Assembly (NCBI GenBank): GCA_007121175.1
Contig: SKMG01000303.1
Coordinates: 1-11,775, forward strand
DNA: 11,775 bases
DNA from: Trueperaceae bacterium
Lineage (GTDB): Bacteria > Deinococcota > Deinococci > Deinococcales > Trueperaceae
Reading direction: 5' to 3'
The position numbers and the translations under genes are program-made. The notes under the pieces are model-generated. The model searched no databases and was not told the DNA's origin. It saw only the letters and a list, made by a program, of their open reading frames with translations. Below are positions 6,278 to 11,775 of the stretch, one piece after another. Positions within the stretch are counted from its first letter, which is position 1; every line of letters starts with the position of its first letter.

Positions 6278-8371
6278 ATGCGTCCACCGCCCGATCAGCC
6301 CCGCGTCTGGACCTACCCTCCCGCAGCCAGGGGGAACGTCATCGACGACTACCACGGCACGCCGGTCGCCGACCCCTACCGCACCCTCGAGGACGACGAC
6401 GACCCGGCCACGCGGGCTTGGGTCGCCGAGCAGACGGCGCTCACCGAGTCCTACCTGGCCACGCTACCCGAGCGCAGCGGCTTCCGGCAGCGCCTCGCGG
6501 AGCTCTGGAACCACGCGCGCGTCACGCCCCCCGTGCGGCGCGGCGCGTGGCTGTTCTTCGAGCGCAACGACGGGCTCCAGCCGCAGCCGGTCCTGTATCG
6601 CCAGCCCGCGCAAGGCAGCGGAGACCCGCAGGTCGTGCTCGACCCCAATACGCTCAGTGATGACGGCACCGTCGCGCTGGTGTCGTATAGCCCGAGTGAC
6701 GACGGTGGCATGCTCGCTTACAACCTCTCGAGCGGTGGCAGCGACTGGCAGACGGTCCACGTGCTCGACGTCGCGACCGGCACGCAGCTGCCCGACGAGC
6801 TGCGCTGGTGCAAGTTCACCGGCGTGGCCTGGCTCCCCGATGGCAGTGGCTTCTTCTACGCCCGCTACCCGGCGCCGGGCGAGGTACCCGAGGCGGCGCC
6901 GAGCACGCATCAGCGGGTGTGTTTCCACCGCCTGGGCACGCCGCAGCACCAGGATGCGCTGGTACACGCTCGTCCCGACGAGCCCGGGCTCGGGTTCCAC
7001 GCGGTCGTCGACGAGCAGGGCGACTACCTCTTCCTCGAGTTGTGGACCGGCGCCAGCGCGCGCAACGGCCTCGCCTATCGCAGGCTCGACGCTCCCGCTA
7101 ACGCCCCGATCGAACCGCTGCTCGACGTCGACGATGCGCTCTACCAGCTGCTCGGCAACGACGGCCCGGTGCTCTACGTCCTGACCGATGCCGACGCCCC
7201 CCGGGGGCGCATCGTGGCGATCGACGCCCGGCGGCCGGAGCGCGATGGGTGGCGCGAGCTGGTGCCCGAGGGCGAGGACTCGATCGAGGCCGCGGCCCTA
7301 CTCGGCGATCGCTTCATGGTCAACACCTTGCACCACGCCCACCACCGGTTGGCACGCTACGCGCTCGACGGGAGCCCGCTCGGTGAGGTGCGGCTTCCGG
7401 CGCTGGGCTCACTCTCAAACCTGTGTGGTCGCCGTCGCGACCCGGAGCTGTTCGCGACCTTCTCGACGTTCCTCCAGGCGGCAAGCGTCCTGCGTGTCGA
7501 TCCCACGACCGGAGAGGCGGGCGAGTTCCATCGCAGCGACGTCGACTTCGACGCCAGCGCCTTCGAGACGCGGCAGGTGTTCGTCCATAGTCGTGACGGC
7601 ACGCGGCTGCCGGTCTTCCTCACCCACGCCCGCGGCCTCGAGCCCGACGGCACGCATCCTACGCTGCTCTACGGCTACGGAGGCTTCAGCATCTCCATGA
7701 CACCCACCTTCAACCCCTCGCGCTTGGCCTGGATCGAACGCGGCGGCGTCTACGCCCATGCCGTACTGCGCGGCGGACGTGAGTACGGCGACGCCTGGCA
7801 CCAAGCGGGCATGCTGCAGCGCAAACAGAACGTCTTCGACGACTTCCTCGCGATCGGCGAGTGGCTCGTCGAGCAGCGCTACACGCGACCGGAGCGGCTC
7901 GCCATCGAGGGGCGCAGCAACGGCGGCCTGCTCGTGGCCGCCTGCCTCACCCAGCGCCCGGATCTCTTCGGCGCCGTCCACTGCGGCGTGCCGGTGATCG
8001 ACATGCTCCGCTACCAGCGGTTCACCGCCGGACGCTTCTGGATCCCCGAGTACGGCGATGCCGAGGCCGATGCGGAGCAGTTCGCCGCGCTCCTGGCCTA
8101 CGCCCCCCTGCAGCGCGTGCGTGCTGGAACGGCCTACCCTGCCACCATCGTGACGACCGCCGACGGCGACGACCGGGTGGTGCCGATGCACGCCCGCAAG
8201 TTCGTTGCGGCGCTGCAGCACGCCGATGCCGGCCGCAACCCGGTGCTGTTGCGAGCCGACGGCAAGGCCGGTCACGGGTTCGGCAAACCGACGAACAAGG
8301 TGATCGAGGAGACGGGTGACGTGCTCGCCTTCCTCTGGCACTCGCTCCACCATACGCAGGCCGCCCACTGA
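6278..8371 (+). CDS. Prolyl oligopeptidase (peptidase family S9A)
   Basis: Serine peptidase of 697 residues, normal for the prolyl oligopeptidase family, which cuts short peptides after proline. The start fits the family: [23 protein letters not shown] (12-34) is the usual N-terminal segment, so ATG 6278 is well supported. A seven-bladed propeller should occupy about residues 75-430 (for example [12 protein letters not shown] and [17 protein letters not shown]). The alpha/beta-hydrolase domain starts near 430, with [22 protein letters not shown] and KQNVFDDF. The triad is complete: Ser547 in GRSNGGLL, Asp631 in ADGDDRVVP (Asp632-Arg633 follow; the Arg matches the substrate-binding Arg of porcine POP), and His666 in AGHGFGKPT. 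No signal peptide is seen, so it should act in the cytosol, plausibly on imported or recycled peptides. It converges with the regulator gene, leaving 35 bases between stops. Confidence 0.95.
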   Translation: MRPPPDQPRVWTYPPAARGNVIDDYHGTPVADPYRTLEDDDDPATRAWVAEQTALTESYLATLPERSGFRQRLAELWNHARVTPPVRRGAWLFFERNDGLQPQPVLYRQPAQGSGDPQVVLDPNTLSDDGTVALVSYSPSDDGGMLAYNLSSGGSDWQTVHVLDVATGTQLPDELRWCKFTGVAWLPDGSGFFYARYPAPGEVPEAAPSTHQRVCFHRLGTPQHQDALVHARPDEPGLGFHAVVDEQGDYLFLELWTGASARNGLAYRRLDAPANAPIEPLLDVDDALYQLLGNDGPVLYVLTDADAPRGRIVAIDARRPERDGWRELVPEGEDSIEAAALLGDRFMVNTLHHAHHRLARYALDGSPLGEVRLPALGSLSNLCGRRRDPELFATFSTFLQAASVLRVDPTTGEAGEFHRSDVDFDASAFETRQVFVHSRDGTRLPVFLTHARGLEPDGTHPTLLYGYGGFSISMTPTFNPSRLAWIERGGVYAHAVLRGGREYGDAWHQAGMLQRKQNVFDDFLAIGEWLVEQRYTRPERLAIEGRSNGGLLVAACLTQRPDLFGAVHCGVPVIDMLRYQRFTAGRFWIPEYGDAEADAEQFAALLAYAPLQRVRAGTAYPATIVTTADGDDRVVPMHARKFVAALQHADAGRNPVLLRADGKAGHGFGKPTNKVIEETGDVLAFLWHSLHHTQAAH

Positions 8372-8382
8372 GCACGGGGCTC

Positions 8383-8398
8383 GCTCGCCATGGCGGGC
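8383..8398. terminator. Small hairpin between convergent genes, possible bidirectional terminator
   Basis: GCTCGC and GCGGGC pair (6 pairs, one G-T) around a CATG loop, in the 35-base gap between the oligopeptidase stop and the stop of the opposing regulator gene. Position fits a shared terminator, but there is no T-run on either side, so intrinsic termination is doubtful. Confidence 0.3.
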
Positions 8399-8406
8399 GG
8401 TGCGGC

Positions 8407-11328
8407 TCAGGGCGGCTCGCCGGACAACCGCGAGCGCCAGGCGGCGGCGAACTCGGCGCGCAGGTACGGCAAATACGGCCCGCTGTTCAGGCCGGGGCGC
8501 TCGCGCAGGAGCCGCTCGACTTGGTCGTCGCCCCCGTACCGCAGCACGTTCGTGGCCACGCGAGCCTCGACGACCACGAAGTCGGTATCTGAGAGGGCCT
8601 CCAGCGCAGCGTCGAGCAGTGGCCGTACGGCGTCGTGGCGGCCGAGCAGCACGTGGAGCTCGGCGCAGCGGGCGCGGGCCAGCGCCCGCAGCCAGGCCTG
8701 CCCGGGGACGTCGACGAGGGCCTCGAAGTGCCGAAGCGCCGCGTCGTAGCGCCCCGCCTCCAGGTAGAGCGCGGCGAGGTTGTTGCGGAAGGACAAGGTG
8801 TTGTCGAACTCGCCGAGCGCCAGCGTCTCCTCGGCCAGTTCATCGGCCTCGTCGTAACGCCCGAGCTCGGAGAAGCAGAAGAGGATGTTGAGCGCGATGT
8901 CGACTTGGAGGTAGCGAGCGCGCAGCGCCTCCGCGAGCTCCTTGGCCTCACGCAGCGTCGCGAGCGCCTCCTCGTGACGCGAGAGGTCGCTGTACAGCAC
9001 GGCCACGCTGGTGAGGACCTGCACCAGGCGCAGGCTCGGACGCCGGCGGCGGAGGCGGGGGAGTTCGGGCGCGAGGATCGCCAGGGCCGGTTCCGACTGG
9101 CCGAGCGCCTTCGACAGGTGGGCACGCAGGTGCCGGTGCTCGAGGCGCAGGTCCGCCTCGGTGACGACCGAGGCGAGCGCATCGGCGGAGCTCAGCATGG
9201 CGCCCGCCTCGGCGAGGCGGCCGGCCATCAACTCGGTCGATGCCAGCGATAGCCGAATCGCGAGTCGGACGCCGACGTCGTCGGGCTCTTCTTCCAGCAG
9301 CGCTTGCGTCAGGCGGCGCGCGTCGTCGGAGCGCCCCGACTCCCGCAAGGCGTCCGAGCGGCGAACCGCGAGCCAAGCGCGGTCGCGCGGATCGTGCGCC
9401 CGCTCGAGCACCTGCTCGAGCAAGTCCGCGGCGACGTCCGGGAGGCCGCGCGCGCGCAGGTCGTCGACGCGACGCAGCCAGGCCAAACGCGCGCGCTCGC
9501 CCTCACCGGCGGCGTACCAGTGCTCGGCCACCACGTCGTCGGGCGCCGTCCCTTCGAACGCTGCGGCGAGCTCGCGGTGCGCGAGCCGGCCGCGAGCATG
9601 CGGCAGCTGGTGCGTCAGGGCCTCGCGGAAGAGGTCGTGGCGGAAGTGACCAGCGTTGAGGATGCCGGCGCGCTCGGCCCGATCGAGCGCGTCGGCCACG
9701 GCGCGGGCGCTGAGGCCAGTCACGCGCCCGATGAGCCTCGGCTCGACCGGGCCGCGGACCAGCGCACAGACCTCGAGGACCCTTCTCACAGCGTCGCTGA
9801 GCCTTCCCAGACGGCGCTCGACGATCTGCATCGAGCGCTGCAGCGCCGCGATCGGCGCCTCGAGCGGAGCCAGCACGCGCCAACCGTCTCGACCGAGGGC
9901 GAGCGAGCCGGCCGCGACGAGCGAACGAACCGACTCGAGCGCGAAGAACGGGTTGCCGCCCGAACGCTCGAGCAGCCACGATGTCAGCCCTGCGGGCGGC
10001 GCGACGCCGTCGGCGAGTTCGGCGAGGAGCGCTGCGAGCGCCACGGTGTCGAGCGGCGTGAGCTCGATCACCTCGAGGACGCCGGCGGCGCCCAGCAGCT
10101 CGAGTTGGCGCTCGAGGGGCGCGTCGAGAGCGTCTGTCCCGATCGACGCACGAATCCTCAGGCCGCGCTTCGCGAAGTAGTGCAGCAGCTCGATGCTCGC
10201 CGCGTCGAGCCACTGGAGGTCGTCGATGACGATCACCGAGCCGCCGCCGCCGAGTGCGAGGGCGAACGCTTCGGCGAGTCTCAGCTTGCCGACGTTGCCG
10301 TCGAGCGGGGGAGGCACCGTGTCCGGTGCCAGTTCCGGAAGCACGCGCGCGAGGTCGACCTGGTACGAGCCGATCGCCTCCGCCCGCTCGGGATGGTTGC
10401 GGAGGAACTCGACCAGCGGCCAGTAGGGCACGTGCTGCAGGCCCTCGGCTGCCTGCAGCCAGCGTGCTGCCGGCAGCGCCTCACGCAGCAACCGCGTCTT
10501 GCCGACGCCGGGCTCGCCGCGCAGCACGACGATCGGTCGCTCGGAGCGCCGCAGGAGCTCGATCTCCGACGCCCGGCCGGTCAATGGCGGCGCCAGGACC
10601 GGGTTTTCGGGCGGCGCCGCCACGGCACCGCTGGGACCGTCGGCGACGGCCGTCAGCGCCTCACGCGTCGCCTCGAGCGGCTCGAGCTCGAGCTCCGCGG
10701 CCAGTTGCCGCTCGAAGCGCTCGAAGGCGCTGCGGGCCTGCTCCGGGCGGCCAGCTTGGCCGAGCGTGCGCAAGTAGTCCTGGAGCACGTCCTCGGCGAG
10801 CGGGTCGAGCGCGACGAGTCGGCGCAGCAGTGCAGCAGCGTCCGCGTGCCGCCTTGCCTGCGAGGCCCGTGCCGCGGCGCGCCTCGTTGCGTCCGCGAAC
10901 TGATCATGCAGCGCCTGCCGCTCGATTTCCAGCCAGTCGCCGAAGGCGCTGACGTCGATGGCGCCGAAGCCCTCGAGCAACGGCCCTCCGTACGCGTCGG
11001 CGGCGCCCTCGGCGTCATCGGCCGCGAGCGCGGAGCTGAACCTCGCGACATCGGTCGGAACGGCCCAACGGAGGCTGGCCGAGGTGATCTCGAGGCCGGC
11101 AGCGATCGGTAGGCGCCGCACCCGGGTGAGCAGCTGTCTGAGGTTGCGCTTGGCCGCCACCTCGTTCGCCTCCGGCCAGAACAATGTCGCGAGCTGCGCT
11201 CGGCTGACCCAGCCGCCGTGATATGCGAGGTACGCGAGGAGGCAGCCGCGGCGGTCCGCCGGCAGCGACTGGCCGGTAGCTCGATCGCCGGAATGGGCGC
11301 CGCCGAGCAGCGTGAGCGTCTGCGCCAT
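8407..11328 (-). CDS. AfsR/MalT-like regulator: winged helix, BTAD, STAND ATPase and TPR-like repeats
   Basis: A 973-residue predicted cytosolic regulator. Residues ~1-90 resemble the winged helix of SARP-type proteins (LLAYLAYHGGWVSRAQLATL, FWPEANEVAAKRNLRQLLTR). Residues ~93-230 form a BTAD bacterial transcriptional activator domain (DAYGGPLLEGF, ALDPLAEDVLQDYLRTL, ARSAFERFERQLAAELELEP). An ATPase module follows the LTGR linker at 249-252, with Walker A GEPGVGKT (271-278), Walker B VIVIDDLQWLD (365-375) and the SGGNPFF motif (456-462) common in STAND proteins such as MalT and AfsR. From ~590 onward the protein is helical with TPR-like units (HEEALATLREAKELAEAL, GRYDEADELAEETLALG, AGRYDAALRHFEAL). 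No C-terminal LuxR-type helix-turn-helix is seen, so DNA binding would be N-terminal. Its ligand and targets cannot be inferred. There is no Shine-Dalgarno; a TAGACT box 8 bases upstream suggests a leaderless message. Confidence 0.9.
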   Translation of the reverse strand: MAQTLTLLGGAHSGDRATGQSLPADRRGCLLAYLAYHGGWVSRAQLATLFWPEANEVAAKRNLRQLLTRVRRLPIAAGLEITSASLRWAVPTDVARFSSALAADDAEGAADAYGGPLLEGFGAIDVSAFGDWLEIERQALHDQFADATRRAAARASQARRHADAAALLRRLVALDPLAEDVLQDYLRTLGQAGRPEQARSAFERFERQLAAELELEPLEATREALTAVADGPSGAVAAPPENPVLAPPLTGRASEIELLRRSERPIVVLRGEPGVGKTRLLREALPAARWLQAAEGLQHVPYWPLVEFLRNHPERAEAIGSYQVDLARVLPELAPDTVPPPLDGNVGKLRLAEAFALALGGGGSVIVIDDLQWLDAASIELLHYFAKRGLRIRASIGTDALDAPLERQLELLGAAGVLEVIELTPLDTVALAALLAELADGVAPPAGLTSWLLERSGGNPFFALESVRSLVAAGSLALGRDGWRVLAPLEAPIAALQRSMQIVERRLGRLSDAVRRVLEVCALVRGPVEPRLIGRVTGLSARAVADALDRAERAGILNAGHFRHDLFREALTHQLPHARGRLAHRELAAAFEGTAPDDVVAEHWYAAGEGERARLAWLRRVDDLRARGLPDVAADLLEQVLERAHDPRDRAWLAVRRSDALRESGRSDDARRLTQALLEEEPDDVGVRLAIRLSLASTELMAGRLAEAGAMLSSADALASVVTEADLRLEHRHLRAHLSKALGQSEPALAILAPELPRLRRRRPSLRLVQVLTSVAVLYSDLSRHEEALATLREAKELAEALRARYLQVDIALNILFCFSELGRYDEADELAEETLALGEFDNTLSFRNNLAALYLEAGRYDAALRHFEALVDVPGQAWLRALARARCAELHVLLGRHDAVRPLLDAALEALSDTDFVVVEARVATNVLRYGGDDQVERLLRERPGLNSGPYLPYLRAEFAAAWRSRLSGEPP

Positions 11329-11336
11329 GATGGCAG

Positions 11337-11342
11337 AGTCTA
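11337..11342 (-). promoter_or_regulatory. Possible -10 box for a leaderless regulator transcript
   Basis: On the minus strand TAGACT (TANNNT) ends 8 bases before the ATG at 11328, and the intervening bases contain no Shine-Dalgarno. This spacing would place the transcription start at or within a base or two of the start codon. The region about 17 bases upstream is GC-only, without a recognisable -35, so the call is tentative. Confidence 0.3.
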
Positions 11343-11379
11343 CTCACAGAACGCTCCCGCGCGCGCTGAAGCGCCGCGA

Positions 11380-11469
11380 CGGCCCCTGTTCGAGGGCCGC
11401 TGCGCTGTTCGAGCCACCGTGATCAGCCTGCCGAGTGAGGCTGGCCCGTGGCGTCCGAGTCGGGCTCGG
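11380..11469 (-). other. Cluster of three short stem-loops between the EAL and regulator genes
   Basis: Three small inverted repeats lie in the 153-base gap downstream of the EAL stop: CCGAG/CTCGG at 11455-11459 and 11465-11469 (5 pairs, 5-base loop, 12 bases after the stop), CAGCCT/AGGCTG at 11424-11429 and 11438-11443 (6 pairs, 8-base loop), and CGGCCC/GGGCCG at 11380-11385 and 11394-11399 (6 pairs, 8-base loop). None has a T-run on the minus strand. One may help end the EAL transcript, but short stems are common in such GC-rich DNA. Confidence 0.25.
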
Positions 11470-11481
11470 GTCGAGTGCTGC

Positions 11482-11775
11482 TCAGCCGCGAGCGGGCAGA
11501 CGCAGCTTCCAGCCAGGGCCGTGGCTCACGACCTGATCCGCGGCCCGCGGGCGTCCGAAGAGGAAGCCCTGGACGTCGTCACAGCCGGCGGCGCGCGCCA
11601 TCTCGAACTGGGCCTCGGTCTCGATGCCCTCCACCGTGACCAAGAGGCCGAAAGTCTGTGCCAGCGTGGTGATCGCGGACAGCACCGCGCGCTGTTCGTT
11701 GCGTGTCGACGGGTCGTTGCCGTCGCTCTCCATGAAGGCCTTGTCGACCTTGAGCCGGTCGAGGGGCAGCTTCCG
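11482..11775 (-). CDS. EAL-domain cyclic-di-GMP phosphodiesterase, C-terminal fragment (5' truncated by the window)
   Basis: The frame is open to the right edge, so only the last 97 residues are present, ending at TGA (complement of 11482-11484). They match the second half of an EAL domain, which linearises cyclic di-GMP to pGpG using metal ions. LPLDRLKVDKAF (residues 3-14) contains the conserved Lys9. LVTVEGIETEAQ (45-56) contains both glutamates of the AEGVET-type motif (E49, E52). GCDDVQGFLFGRP (64-76) has the conserved Gln69. The N-terminal part, with the EAL signature and DDFG loop and any GGDEF or PAS domains, lies outside the window, so catalytic activity cannot be judged. After the domain there is a short, apparently unstructured tail. 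It lies upstream of the BTAD/STAND regulator on the same strand, 153 bases away. No specific link between them is visible. Confidence 0.88.
   Translation of the reverse strand, partial: RKLPLDRLKVDKAFMESDGNDPSTRNEQRAVLSAITTLAQTFGLLVTVEGIETEAQFEMARAAGCDDVQGFLFGRPRAADQVVSHGPGWKLRLPARG

Noticed and set aside
4881..6287. A 468-codon minus-strand open frame spanning the second permease and the Nudix gene.
   Set aside because: It crosses two recognised genes and their gap, and its product is a compositionally biased Ala/Arg/His string. It is a GC-bias artefact.
7415..8368. A 317-codon minus-strand open frame opposite the peptidase catalytic domain.
   Set aside because: It lies entirely antisense to the S9A catalytic domain with all triad residues intact. 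No independent start signal or domain is visible.
9304..11112. A 602-codon open frame on the plus strand inside the BTAD/STAND regulator gene.
   Set aside because: It is antisense to a gene with clear Walker A, Walker B and BTAD motifs. The translation is Arg/Glu/Gln-rich without a recognisable fold, so it is a shadow of GC-biased codon use.

Overview
This is a gene-dense, very GC-rich bacterial window made of ordinary protein-coding genes. I see no rRNA, tRNA, CRISPR array, insertion sequence or phage gene. The taxon is not decided by the sequence. My best guess is an uncultured member of the Deinococcota (Trueperaceae-like). The reasons are high GC, a family-5 substrate-binding protein with an ALA|Q-type signal peptide and no lipobox cysteine, a large BTAD/STAND-ATPase regulator, and TANNNT boxes lying directly upstream of two start codons, as in leaderless genes. 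Chloroflexota or Actinomycetota remain possible.

Layout. Positions 2-268 (+) hold the C-terminal end of a ketopantoate-reductase-like protein. Positions 415-900 (+) hold a GNAT acetyltransferase of the spermidine/diamine (BltD-like) type. After a gene-free stretch of about 290 bases comes a tight four-gene operon at about 1189-5612 (+): a DUF1028 protein with a C-terminal putative peptidoglycan-binding domain, a family-5 peptide-type substrate-binding protein, and two DppB/DppC-type permeases. The first two genes overlap by ATGA, the next two are 7 bases apart, and the last two overlap by GTGA. No ATPase subunit gene follows. Next are a COG4119-like Nudix hydrolase (5681-6157, +) and an S9A prolyl oligopeptidase (6278-8371, +) with a complete Ser-Asp-His triad.

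The right part is on the minus strand and converges on the oligopeptidase gene. Positions 8407-11328 encode a 973-residue AfsR/MalT-like regulator (winged helix, BTAD, STAND ATPase, TPR-like helices). Upstream of it, and cut by the window end, is the C-terminal part of an EAL-domain cyclic-di-GMP phosphodiesterase (11482-11775).

How it fits together. The core is a peptide-uptake operon (binding protein plus two permeases) translationally coupled to a probable Ntn-fold enzyme of unknown substrate. A cytosolic oligopeptidase lies two genes downstream and could degrade imported peptides. That link is inference from proximity. I found no clearly undescribed system. The points most worth checking are the DUF1028-transporter coupling, the missing ATPase genes, the 16-base perfect palindrome in front of the oligopeptidase, and the apparent leaderless starts.
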